Assembly (NCBI GenBank): GCA_900550585.1
Contig: URST01000016.1
Span: forward strand, 1 to 32,375
From: an uncultured Eubacteriales bacterium
GTDB lineage: Bacteria; Bacillota; Clostridia; Oscillospirales; Oscillospiraceae
Direction of reading: 5' to 3'
Length of the DNA stretch: 32,375 nucleotides
Below, in pieces: positions 16,965 through 24,909 of the stretch (position 1 is its first letter; every line of letters begins with the position of its first letter). The notes under the pieces were generated by a model. It made no database searches, was not told the DNA's origin, and worked only from the letters and a program-made list of their open reading frames with translations. The translations under genes and the position numbers were made by a program.

Positions 16965-17444
16965 TCAGCCCCGCGTTTTTTCCAATTCCTCGGCGATGGG
17001 CGCCGGCAGATACTTTTCCAGCGGCTGGCCGTAGCGGATCATCTCGCGGGCCATGGTGGAGCTGAAATGCTCGTACTCTGCGCTGGCGGGCAGCAGCAGC
17101 GTTTCCAGACCCGGCAGGATGCCCTGGTTGATGCGGGCCATCTGCAGCTCCATGTCCCAGTCCGTGGCGTTGCGCACGCCCTTGAGCAGGATGTGGGCGC
17201 CCTTTTCACGGGCGTAGTCCGCCAGCAGGCCGCTCCAGTTCTCCACCTCCACGTTGGGGATGTCCGCCACGCTGCGGCGGATCAGCTCCAGCCGGCGCTC
17301 CGGCGTGAACATGGGCAGCTTCTTCTCGCAGTTGACCATGACGCAGACATACAGCTTGTCAAAGCAAGCCGCGCCCCGGCGGATGATGTCCAGATGGCCC
17401 AGTGTGATGGGGTCGAAGCTGCCGGGATAAATGGCGATCTTCAT
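16965..17444 (-). CDS. coaD: Phosphopantetheine adenylyltransferase CoaD
   Basis: A 159-residue nucleotidyltransferase for the penultimate step of coenzyme A synthesis (4'-phosphopantetheine + ATP to dephospho-CoA). Visible are YPGSFDPITLGHLDII with the TxGH nucleotide-binding site, KGVRNATDWDMELQMA, and the C-terminal HFSSTMAREMI (ISSTxxR-type) motif. ATG at 17444 begins 2 bases after the rsmD stop; the open frame extends 49 codons further, but that is rsmD overlap. The rsmD-coaD pair is widely conserved in Firmicutes. Confidence 0.97.
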   Translation of the reverse strand: MKIAIYPGSFDPITLGHLDIIRRGAACFDKLYVCVMVNCEKKLPMFTPERRLELIRRSVADIPNVEVENWSGLLADYAREKGAHILLKGVRNATDWDMELQMARINQGILPGLETLLLPASAEYEHFSSTMAREMIRYGQPLEKYLPAPIAEELEKTRG

Positions 17445-17446
17445 GG

Positions 17447-17998
17447 TCAGTCCTCGTTTCCGCCGCGATGGAACACCGTCAGCTTGATCTTGCCGTACCG
17501 GTACTCGCGGTACAGCCGATAGGGGGCCGGAAGTGCGGGCAAAACCGTGTCCGCGGCACTTTCCGCTACGATTATACCATGCTGGCGGCAAATGTCAAAC
17601 GCTGCGATATCCGTCAGCGCCTGTTCCAGCAGGCCGGAGGCGTAGGGAGGATCCAGAAACACCAGATCAAACTTTTCGCCGCTGCGGAGATAAGGCAGGG
17701 CGTCGCCCTGCCGGACCCGGGCACGGTCCGCCAGCCGGCACAGGGCCAGATTCTCCTGAATGAGCTTGACGGCGTCGGGGCGGCGGTCGATGAACACGCA
17801 CTCCGCCGCGCCGCGGCTCAGGGCCTCGATGCCCAGCTGGCCGGTGCCGGCAAACAGGTCCAGCACGCGGCGGCCCTCAATGTCGAACTGGATGATGGAA
17901 AACAGGCTCTCCTTCACCTTGCCGGTGGTGGGGCGCGTCTCCATGCCCTGCAGCTCCTTTAGCACTCTGCCACGGGCAGAGCCGGTGATGACTCTCAT
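17447..17998 (-). CDS. rsmD: 16S rRNA (guanine966-N2)-methyltransferase RsmD
   Basis: A 183-residue Rossmann-fold methyltransferase. Diagnostic features are the N-terminal MRVITGSARGR, TRPTTGKVKESLFSII, the SAM loop DLFAGTGQLGIEALSRGA, and the N-methyltransferase catalytic tetrad DPPY. ATG at 17998 is 6 bases after the stop of the phosphodiesterase gene, with a weak AAGGGGG site that overlaps that stop, so coupling is likely. Confidence 0.96.
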   Translation of the reverse strand: MRVITGSARGRVLKELQGMETRPTTGKVKESLFSIIQFDIEGRRVLDLFAGTGQLGIEALSRGAAECVFIDRRPDAVKLIQENLALCRLADRARVRQGDALPYLRSGEKFDLVFLDPPYASGLLEQALTDIAAFDICRQHGIIVAESAADTVLPALPAPYRLYREYRYGKIKLTVFHRGGNED

Positions 17999-18004
17999 CG
18001 GTAG

Positions 18005-18832
18005 TTACCCCCTTGGATCGAAGCATTCAAAGATGACCAGCGCGCCGTCCTGCTCGGCGGCGTCCATGTCCGCTTTGGAGCGGATGGTCCAGCTGAACTC
18101 CTGTGCGCCGTACAGCCCGCGGCACAGACGGAGGGACAGGGCCTTCCGGTCCTCGAAGCGGTAGGCGATGAAGTCGGGACGGGTGCGGGCGTTCAGCAGC
18201 AGATTGCTCAGCACCCAGCGCACCGCGCCGGGCAGGTCCTGCGCGTCGCCGTGGCGCTGGAAGTTCTCGGACAGCTGGCCCCGCACCACGTCGGGATGGT
18301 TGGCCCACAGCCACATAAGGCATCGGGGGTCAAAGGACTCGATGCAGTAGGTGACATGGTACTTATCCAGCAGTTTGCAGGCAGCGGCGGCCAGCGCGTC
18401 GGCGTTGCCACGCTCGGCCTTCAGCTCCACGATGAGGGGGGCCTTGCCGGCGAAGATGGGCAGCACCTCCTCCAGCAGGGGGATGTGGTGCTCCGTGCCC
18501 TCCAGCGTGTAGTTTTTCAGATCCTCCGCCGTCAGGTCCTCCACCAGCACGTCCGCGCCGGCGGTGCGCAGCAGGGAGGCGTCGTGGATGACGGCCAGAT
18601 GGCCGTCCTTCATGAGATGGACATCCAGCTCCGCGCCGAAGCCGCACTGGACGGCACGGCGGAAGGCGGGGATGGAGTTTTCGGGGATGCGGGGCTTGTC
18701 GTGGAAGCCGCGGTGGGCGAAGCGCCATTTGCGGAAGCGCGCCCAGTCCTTACGGCGGCGGCAGCGCAGGCACAGGACATACAGCAGGCACAGCAGCACC
18801 AGCAGGCCCAGGAGAATATATACGATGGTCAT
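18005..18832 (-). CDS. Membrane-anchored glycerophosphodiester phosphodiesterase
   Basis: A 275-residue GDPD-family TIM-barrel hydrolase that releases glycerol-3-phosphate from glycerophosphodiesters such as deacylated phospholipid or teichoic acid fragments. An N-terminal hydrophobic helix (about 3-23) followed by CRRRKDW suggests an anchor or uncleaved signal, with basic residues after it. Catalytic features are AHRGFHDKPRIPENSIPAF, GAELDVHLMKDG and VIHD (metal and acid-base residues). ATG at 18832 is one base after the MFS stop, with GGAGG 9 bases upstream. Which face of the membrane the enzyme acts on is uncertain, because the positive charges follow the helix. Confidence 0.92.
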   Translation of the reverse strand: MTIVYILLGLLVLLCLLYVLCLRCRRRKDWARFRKWRFAHRGFHDKPRIPENSIPAFRRAVQCGFGAELDVHLMKDGHLAVIHDASLLRTAGADVLVEDLTAEDLKNYTLEGTEHHIPLLEEVLPIFAGKAPLIVELKAERGNADALAAAACKLLDKYHVTYCIESFDPRCLMWLWANHPDVVRGQLSENFQRHGDAQDLPGAVRWVLSNLLLNARTRPDFIAYRFEDRKALSLRLCRGLYGAQEFSWTIRSKADMDAAEQDGALVIFECFDPRG

Positions 18833-18833
18833 A

Positions 18834-20393
18834 TCAGTCCGCCTCCAGATCTTCCAGAACTTCGATGCCGACCTTTGCCTCGGGCTTGCTGTCGCCGTGC
18901 TTCACCATGAGCATGGTGAAGAAGGCCAGCGCCGTGAACACGGCGGCGTAGGGGAACAGAACGTGCATGCCGAACTGGTCCATCAGCAGGCCGGACACCA
19001 TGGGGGTGGCCACCTGCGCCGCCATGGAGGCGGTGTAGTAGAAGCCGGTGTACTTGCCCACGTCGCCGCCGGAGGCCAGCTCCACCACCATGGGGAAGGA
19101 GTTGACGTTGATGGTGGCCCAGCCGATGCCGGCCAGCGCGAACATGGCGTTCATCAGCATGGTGGGGCTGTCGGCATTGAGGAAGGCGGCCACGGTGAAC
19201 GCGGCGGTGAGCATGACCACGCCGGCCAGGATGGTCTTTTTGCGGCCCACCTTGCTGGCGATGAAGCCCACGGGCAGGTAGGCCACGATGGCCGCGGCCT
19301 GGGCGATGATGAGGGTCAGGTTATAGTCCTTGTGCAGGATGTTGCTGGCGTAGACGGAGTATTTGCTGGTGACGGCGTTGTAGCCGAAGAACCACAGCAC
19401 GATGGACAGCAGGATGAAGATCAGACTCCTGACCTCGTCGGCGGACAGCTTGCGGCTGGCGGTGGGGTCGTCGGCCTCGGACTGCTCCTCCAGTCCGGCG
19501 GCCACGGCCTGCTGCTGCATCTCCGCGGCCCACTCCGGCTCGCGGACGGTGAGCAGGAAGATCACCAGCGCCGCCAGCATCAGCGCCGCGATGACGCCGA
19601 AGTAGCCGGTGTAGCTCATGAGGCTGTTGCGGACGGCGGAGGTGGCGAACACCATGCCCAGCGCCAGCACCAGAATGCCGCCGGCGGAGCCCATGAGGTT
19701 GATGACGGCGTTGGCCTTGGAGCGCAGGGGCTTCAGCGTCACGTCGGGCATCAGGGCCACGGCGGGGGAGCGGAACGTGGCCATGGCCACCAGAATGATG
19801 AGCAGCAGCACCACGAAGAAGATCAATGTGGAGGGGTGCTCCGCCGTCATCTGCCAGGCGCAGGCCTGCCGGGCGGGCACCACATAGTTGGTGTAATCCG
19901 GGTTGGTGACGGTGGTCTCACCGTCGGTGAGCTGGCTTCGGATGGCGGTGAACTCCGCTTCCGTGAACCTCTGGCTGAGGATGAACTTCTCGCCGGAGGG
20001 GGTCAGCAGCGTGGCGTCCTTCTCCTCCTGATAGATGGTGGCAAGGGCGGCGGGGTCGTCGATGGCGGACACCTCACGCAGGTTTTTCAGCTGGGCGTTG
20101 TCCACGAAGGACAGGCAGACCAGCGCCACCGCGGCGATGAGGGTACCGATGACGATGAAGGGCGTCCGGCGGCCATGGCGGCTGGTGCACTTGTCGGAGA
20201 TGTGGCCGAACAGGGGCAGCAGGAACAGCGCCAGCACGTTGTCCAGCGCCATGATGACGCCGGACCAGGTCTGGCTCATGCCGAACTTGTTGGTCAGGAT
20301 CAGGGGGATGGTGTTGTCATAGGCCTGCCAGAAGGCGCAGATGAGGAAGAAGGCAAAGCCTACCATGATGGTGCGCTTGTAGTTGAGTTTCAT
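18834..20393 (-). CDS. MFS transporter, SLC45/sugar-carrier-like, with a large loop insert
   Basis: A 519-residue protein with about 12 predicted transmembrane helices. The loop GHISDKCTSRHGRRTPFI (about 63-80) has the D-x-R-GRR-PFI pattern of SLC45/sucrose-type and related GPH carriers, so a sugar or glycoside cation symporter is the best guess. Residues about 97-188 form a long polar insert after the third helix, absent from a minimal MFS. A short cytoplasmic linker (about 300-330) splits the two six-helix halves. The ATG at 20393 overlaps the TGA of the HAD gene (ATGA), with GGAGG 7 bases upstream. Substrate unknown. Confidence 0.88.
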   Translation of the reverse strand: MKLNYKRTIMVGFAFFLICAFWQAYDNTIPLILTNKFGMSQTWSGVIMALDNVLALFLLPLFGHISDKCTSRHGRRTPFIVIGTLIAAVALVCLSFVDNAQLKNLREVSAIDDPAALATIYQEEKDATLLTPSGEKFILSQRFTEAEFTAIRSQLTDGETTVTNPDYTNYVVPARQACAWQMTAEHPSTLIFFVVLLLIILVAMATFRSPAVALMPDVTLKPLRSKANAVINLMGSAGGILVLALGMVFATSAVRNSLMSYTGYFGVIAALMLAALVIFLLTVREPEWAAEMQQQAVAAGLEEQSEADDPTASRKLSADEVRSLIFILLSIVLWFFGYNAVTSKYSVYASNILHKDYNLTLIIAQAAAIVAYLPVGFIASKVGRKKTILAGVVMLTAAFTVAAFLNADSPTMLMNAMFALAGIGWATINVNSFPMVVELASGGDVGKYTGFYYTASMAAQVATPMVSGLLMDQFGMHVLFPYAAVFTALAFFTMLMVKHGDSKPEAKVGIEVLEDLEAD

Positions 20394-21187
20394 AGCGTTT
20401 CCTCCAGTTGGCGGTACAGGGCCGCGATGTCAGAAAAGATCCACGTGGGATGGATGCCGTATTGGGCGATGTCCGCCTCCGTGCCCTCGCCGGACAGCAC
20501 GAAGATGCTGTCGATGCCGGCGTTGACGCCGCAGGCGATGTCGGTGTACAGCCGGTCGCCGATGATGACAGCCTGCTCCGGCGCAAAGCCGGTGCGGCGC
20601 AGGGCCAGCTCCGCCATGGCGGGCCGGGGCTTGCCCAGAAACAGCGGCTCGCGGCCGGTGGCGGTGGTCAGCATGCGGCAGACGCTGCCGCAGTCGGGAA
20701 CGGAGCCGTACCAGGTGGGGCAGACCCAGTCGGGATTGGTGGCCAGCCATGTGACGCCCCGGTTCAGCAGGATGCAGGCATCCTCCAGCTTCTGGAACGT
20801 CAGCTCCCGGTCGAAGCCGCACAGCAGGATGTCGATGCCGTCCTCCAGCCGGTCGGTGACGGGGATGCCGGCCTCCCGCAGCTGGGAGAGGAACGAGCGG
20901 GTGCCGAACACATAGCACCTCTTTCCAGGGTGGCAGCGGCGCAGATGGTCGATGGCGGCATCCACGGAGGTGAGGTAATCCTCCCGCCCGGTGGGGATGC
21001 CCATGCGGGAGAGCTTTTCGATGTAGCCCTCCACGCCCCGGGAGGAGTTGTTGGTCAGGAACAGATAGCGTCCGCCGATGCGGCGGATGTGGGACAGAAA
21101 TTCCGGCACCCTGTGGAACAGCCGGTCATCCAGATAGAGTGTGCCGTCCATGTCCAGCAGGAACAGCCGCTTGTCCGCAAGAGACAT
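20390..21187 (-). CDS. HAD-superfamily phosphatase, NagD/phosphoglycolate phosphatase-like
   Basis: A 265-residue HAD IIA (NagD/AraL-type) hydrolase. Motif I is LLDMDGTLYLDD (nucleophile and acid aspartates), motif II FLTNNSSRGV, motif III region LGKPRPAM, and motif IV IGDRLYTDIACGVNAG. The family removes phosphate from small sugar or glycerol phosphates. Start ATG at 21187 has GGGAGG 7 bases upstream; an in-frame start 8 codons earlier lacks a site. It leads an operon containing a sugar-like carrier and a glycerophosphodiesterase, so a phosphorylated polyol substrate is plausible, by inference. Confidence 0.92.
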   Translation of the reverse strand: MSLADKRLFLLDMDGTLYLDDRLFHRVPEFLSHIRRIGGRYLFLTNNSSRGVEGYIEKLSRMGIPTGREDYLTSVDAAIDHLRRCHPGKRCYVFGTRSFLSQLREAGIPVTDRLEDGIDILLCGFDRELTFQKLEDACILLNRGVTWLATNPDWVCPTWYGSVPDCGSVCRMLTTATGREPLFLGKPRPAMAELALRRTGFAPEQAVIIGDRLYTDIACGVNAGIDSIFVLSGEGTEADIAQYGIHPTWIFSDIAALYRQLEETL

Positions 21188-21218
21188 TTTTCCGCCTCCC
21201 TCCGTTTGCATACCTTAT

Positions 21219-21247
21219 AGAATAGCACAAAGACCGGGGGCTGGCAA
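21219..21247 (-). promoter_or_regulatory. SigA-type promoter of the HAD-MFS-GDPD-rsmD-coaD operon
   Basis: Minus strand: -35 TTGCCA (21242-21247), 17-bp spacer, -10 TATTCT (21219-21224). It lies about 30 bases upstream of the HAD ATG and is the only promoter seen for this six-gene run, whose genes overlap or are separated by fewer than 40 bases. Confidence 0.72.
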
Positions 21248-21308
21248 GCACAGGGTGCAAAAAGCGGAAAATTTCGCTGTGCGAAAAAAGTCAGGAAAAG
21301 ACAGAGGA

Positions 21309-21431
21309 CGTCGAAACCAAGAGAAAGCGTTAATTCTGTGTAAAAGCTACAACTTTATCGGAAAATTCTAAGTAAAACATAGGAATAATCGACAGAAAAC
21401 CCTTGCATACGATGTCTCATTGTGCTAATTT
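21309..21431 (+). promoter_or_regulatory. spo0A upstream region: weak SigA-like promoter and near-consensus 0A boxes
   Basis: The gap before spo0A is AT-rich against a GC-rich genome. A weak SigA-like pair is TTGCAT (21403-21408), 17 bp, TAATTT (21426-21431). Two 6/7 matches to the Spo0A box TGTCGAA lie at 21309-21315 (plus strand, CGTCGAA) and 21388-21394 (minus strand, TGTCGAT). About 0.7 such matches are expected by chance in this span, so they are suggestive only. The rest of the gap shows nothing else. Confidence 0.35.
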
Positions 21432-21510
21432 TTATAGCGGGTCACCGAGAATTGTTGGATAACTGCGAAACGGTGGCTCAAATGCGAATCGAAAAGGACG
21501 GGGGAAGAAA

Positions 21511-22263
21511 ATGGACACCAAAATACGAGTCATGCTGGCCGACGCCAGCGGAGAGTTCCGACTATTGCTGCGGGAGGCTCTGGAGGAGACCGGAGAGTTC
21601 CAGGTGGTAGGCGAAACGGGGGACGGCGGCCAGGTGGCGGCGATGGTGGCGGAGACGCATCCGCAGATCCTGCTGATGGACACCATGCTGCCGGTACTGG
21701 ACGGCATCGGCGTGCTGCGGCAGCTCCGGGAGAGGGAGGAGCGGCCCCGCACCATCGTGCTGTCCGCCTTTTACAACGACAGGATGATCCACGAGGCGGT
21801 GGATCTGGGGGCGTACTTTTTCCTGCCGAAGCCCGTCAGCGAGGCATCGCTGATGGAGCACATGCGGCGGGCGGTGGCGCCGCCGGCCCAGCGGGAGCCG
21901 GCGCCCCAGCTGGAGGGCATGGTCACGGCCATCATCCACGAGATCGGCGTGCCGGCCCACATCAAGGGCTACCAGTACCTGCGGGAGGCCATTATCATCA
22001 CGGTGGACGACATGGAGGTCATCAACGCGGTGACCAAGGTGCTGTATCCCGAGGTGGCCAAGCGCTTCAGCACCACGCCCAGCCGGGTGGAGAGGGCCAT
22101 CCGGCACGCCATCGAGGTGGCGTGGGACCGGGGTGATCTGGAGACGCTGCAGAAGTACTTCGGGTACACGGTGAACTCCGCCAAGGGCAAGCCCACCAAC
22201 AGCGAGTTCATCGCCATGATCGCCGACCGTCTTCAGCTGAAGCTGAAGAAGCGGCAGGCATAG
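21511..22263 (+). CDS. spo0A: Sporulation master regulator Spo0A
   Basis: A 250-residue response regulator that controls entry into sporulation. N-terminal receiver domain (about 4-122): predicted phospho-acceptor Asp57 in LLMDTMLPVLDG, Ser85 in the switch position, Lys107 in LPKPV. C-terminal DNA-binding domain (about 138-248) with the highly conserved recognition region SRVERAIRHAIEVAW and FGYTVNSAKGKPTNSEFIAM. The acid-pocket pair near residue 11 reads ADAS rather than the usual ADDN, so only one aspartate remains. ATG at 21511 has GGGGGAA upstream. It diverges from the HAD operon and has a terminator downstream. Confidence 0.97.
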   Translation: MDTKIRVMLADASGEFRLLLREALEETGEFQVVGETGDGGQVAAMVAETHPQILLMDTMLPVLDGIGVLRQLREREERPRTIVLSAFYNDRMIHEAVDLGAYFFLPKPVSEASLMEHMRRAVAPPAQREPAPQLEGMVTAIIHEIGVPAHIKGYQYLREAIIITVDDMEVINAVTKVLYPEVAKRFSTTPSRVERAIRHAIEVAWDRGDLETLQKYFGYTVNSAKGKPTNSEFIAMIADRLQLKLKKRQA

Positions 22264-22314
22264 AGGACGGACATACGGCGCGTCTGAGGGGGCACGCCGC
22301 ATGGCAGAGCGTAA

Positions 22315-22352
22315 AAAAGGACGGCGCACCGGAGGGGGTGCGCCGTCCTTTT
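22315..22352 (+). terminator. Bidirectional terminator between spo0A and copA
   Basis: A perfect 16-bp stem (22315-22330 with 22337-22352) with a 6-base GGAGGG loop, A-rich before and T-rich after. It lies between the convergent ends of spo0A (+) and copA (-) and can serve both. Confidence 0.9.
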
Positions 22353-22372
22353 CTGCTGCGCTGCCGCGGGGG

Positions 22373-24895
22373 TCAGCGGATGCCGGTGACCTGATAGCCG
22401 GCGTCGGCCACGGCCTTTTTCAGAGCCTCGTCGCTGGCGTCGCCGGTGACCACGGCGGTCTTGCTGTCCAGGTCCACGACGGCGGTGACGCCGGGCAGGG
22501 CGTTGAGCGCCTTTTCCACATGGGCCACGCAGTGGGCACACATCATGCCCTCGATGGTAAGGGTCTTCTGCATCGTAGGTTCCTCCTGCTGCGCCGCGGG
22601 TGCGGCGGTATTCACATCTGTATTGTCCGTCAGGGCGGCGGACTTGTCAAGGGAAACGCGGCTGTCAGGCCGGGAGCCTTTCCAGCTCCGGAGCCGCAGG
22701 GCGTTGGACACCACGCACACGGAGCTGAGGCTCATGGCGGCCGCGGCGATCATGGGATTCAGGGTGATCTGGAAGGCGGGGTACAGCACGCCGGCGGCCA
22801 CGGGGATGCCGATGGAGTTGTAGAAGAACGCCCAGAACAGGTTCTGGCGGATGTTCCGCAGGGTGGCGCGGGACAGCGCCGCCGCGTCCACGATGTCCAT
22901 AAGGCTGCTGCGCATCAGCACCACGTCCGCCGCCTCGATGGCCACGTCGGTGCCGGCGCCGATGGCAAGGCCCACGTCCGCCGTCACCAGCGCCGGGGCG
23001 TCGTTGACGCCGTCGCCCACCATGGCCACCAGCCGGCCCTCCTTCTGGAGCGCCTCGATGCAGCGGGCCTTGTCCTGGGGCAGCACCTGGGCGATGACGC
23101 GGTCCACGCCCACCTGACGGGCGATGGCCTCGGCGGTGCGCTGGTTGTCGCCGGTGAGCAGCACCACCTCGCAGCCACTGCGGCGCAGGGCGGCGATGGC
23201 GGCGGCACTGTCGGGCTTCACCACGTCCGCCACGGCGATGACGCCCAGCAGACGGTGCTCCTCGGCGAAGTACAGGGGCGTTTTGCCCTGCGCGGCCAGC
23301 TGCGCCGCCGCGTCCGCCAGCGCGGAGGTGCCCGCGCCGACCAGGGTCATGTAGCGGTCATTGCCGGCATAGAGGGTCTTGCCGTCCAGCACGGCCTGCA
23401 CGCCGCCGCCGGCCACGGTGGCGAAATCGGACACGGCGCACAGGGGGATGCTCCGGCGTTCTGCCTCCTGCACGATGGCGTCGGCCAGCGGGTGGCCGGA
23501 GGGCTTTTCCAGCGAGGCGGCGGCGCACAGCAGTTCCTCCTCGGTGACGCCGCCGGCGCACAGCACGTCGGTGACCTGGGGCCTGCCCTCGGTGACGGTG
23601 CCGGTCTTGTCCAGCACCACGGTGTTGACGCGGCCCATCAGCTCCAGACTGGCGGCGGATTTGATGAGGATGCCCTTTTCGGCGGCCTTGCCGGTGGCCA
23701 CGGTGATGGCCACGGGGGTGGCCAGACCCAGGGCGCAGGGGCAGGAGATCACCAGCACGGCGATGCCGATAGACAGGCAGAACCGGACGCCCATGCCGCC
23801 CACCGTCGCCCACAGCACGGCGGCGAGGACGGCGATGGAGATGACCACCGGCACGAACACGGCGCTGATCTTGTCAGCCAGACGGCTGATGGGCGCCTTG
23901 GTGGAGGCGGCCTGCTCCATGAGCTGAATGATCTGGGACAGGGTGGTGTCCGCGCCCACCCGGTCGGCGGTCATCTCCAGATAGCCGCTGGTGAGGACGG
24001 TGGCGGACACGGCCTTGCTGCCGGGGGTCTTTTCCACGGGCATGCTCTCGCCGGTGAGGGCGGATTCATCCACGGAGCCGCTGCCCTTGGTAACGGTGCC
24101 GTCCACGGGGATGCGGCCGCCCTGCCGGATGATGACCGTCTCGCCGGCCTTGATCTGGTCGGTGGCCACGGTGACCTCCGTGCCGTTGCGGCGCACCACC
24201 GCCACGTCCGGGGCCAGCGCCAGCAGCGCCGTGATGGCACCGGTGGTCTTGCCCTTGGAGCGCTCCTCCAGATACTTGCCCACGGTAACAAGGGCCAGGA
24301 TCATGCCGGCGGACTCGAAGTAGAGGTCGGGCATGCCGGTGATCTGCCCGGCGGCCAGCAGGCCCATCTCGATGAGGCTGTACACCAGTCCCGCCGCGGC
24401 GCCCAGCGCCACCAGGGAGTCCATGTTGGGACTGCCCTGGAACAGGCGGGAGAAGCCCACGGTGAAGTAGGCGCGGTTGAGGATGAGGATGGGCAGGCAC
24501 AGCGCCAGCTGCACCAGCGCCGCCAGCAGCGGCTGGTGGTGCATGAAGCCGGGCACCGGCAGGCCCATCATGTGGCCCATGCTGAGATAGAATAGGGGCA
24601 CAAGGCACACCACAGACCACAAAAGCCGGCGGCCCATGGCTTTTGCCGAGGCCTCCTGCTCACGGCGGAGGTCGCGCTTGGCGTCGTCCGCCGGGGCGGC
24701 TCCGTAGCCCGCCGCCTCCACGGCGGTGATGATGGCCTGGGGCGAGACCTTATCGGCGTCGTAGGAGCACACCAGCGTGCCCAGCATCAGGTTGACAGCG
24801 GCACTGTCCACGCCGTCCAGCGAGTTGGCCGCTTTTTCCACATGGGCGGCGCAGGCGGCGCAGGTCATGCCGGTGACGACAAATTTTTCGGTCAT
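22373..24895 (-). CDS. copA: Copper-exporting P1B-type ATPase with N- and C-terminal HMA domains
   Basis: An 840-residue P1B-1 ATPase that pumps Cu(I) out of the cytoplasm. Order: N-terminal HMA domain with GMTCAAC (Cys12, Cys15), membrane helices, actuator TGES, helix with the copper site Cys385-Pro-Cys387 (CPC), phosphorylation motif DKTGT (Asp429), SGHPLA, GDGVNDAPA, last helices, a linker of about 38 residues, then a second HMA domain (775-840) with GMMCAHC. HMA domains are usually N-terminal, so the C-terminal one is notable and resembles a fused CopZ chaperone. Start ATG at 24895 has AGGAGG 8 bases upstream. It follows csoR by 14 bases, so the operon is copper-induced. Confidence 0.95.
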   Translation of the reverse strand: MTEKFVVTGMTCAACAAHVEKAANSLDGVDSAAVNLMLGTLVCSYDADKVSPQAIITAVEAAGYGAAPADDAKRDLRREQEASAKAMGRRLLWSVVCLVPLFYLSMGHMMGLPVPGFMHHQPLLAALVQLALCLPILILNRAYFTVGFSRLFQGSPNMDSLVALGAAAGLVYSLIEMGLLAAGQITGMPDLYFESAGMILALVTVGKYLEERSKGKTTGAITALLALAPDVAVVRRNGTEVTVATDQIKAGETVIIRQGGRIPVDGTVTKGSGSVDESALTGESMPVEKTPGSKAVSATVLTSGYLEMTADRVGADTTLSQIIQLMEQAASTKAPISRLADKISAVFVPVVISIAVLAAVLWATVGGMGVRFCLSIGIAVLVISCPCALGLATPVAITVATGKAAEKGILIKSAASLELMGRVNTVVLDKTGTVTEGRPQVTDVLCAGGVTEEELLCAAASLEKPSGHPLADAIVQEAERRSIPLCAVSDFATVAGGGVQAVLDGKTLYAGNDRYMTLVGAGTSALADAAAQLAAQGKTPLYFAEEHRLLGVIAVADVVKPDSAAAIAALRRSGCEVVLLTGDNQRTAEAIARQVGVDRVIAQVLPQDKARCIEALQKEGRLVAMVGDGVNDAPALVTADVGLAIGAGTDVAIEAADVVLMRSSLMDIVDAAALSRATLRNIRQNLFWAFFYNSIGIPVAAGVLYPAFQITLNPMIAAAAMSLSSVCVVSNALRLRSWKGSRPDSRVSLDKSAALTDNTDVNTAAPAAQQEEPTMQKTLTIEGMMCAHCVAHVEKALNALPGVTAVVDLDSKTAVVTGDASDEALKKAVADAGYQVTGIR
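22571..22587 (-). promoter_or_regulatory. Candidate internal ribosome site for a free CopZ-like domain within copA
   Basis: Minus strand: AGGAGG (22582-22587), 8 bases, then in-frame ATG (22571-22573). Initiation here would give a 66-residue protein identical to the C-terminal HMA domain (MQKTLTIEGMMCAHC...), the length of a CopZ copper chaperone. The spacing is ideal, but GAG GAA codons can create such sites by chance. Confidence 0.45.
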
Positions 24896-24909
24896 CACAT
24901 TTTCCTCCT

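Noticed and set aside
21370..21450. SigH-type promoter for spo0A (AGGAATAA and GAGAATTG).
   Set aside because: The two elements are present but not at the spacing needed for SigH recognition.
18564..24595. Two long plus-strand frames opposite MFS/GDPD and copA (ending 20915 and 24595).
   Set aside because: Same reason: antisense, no start signals, low-complexity translation.
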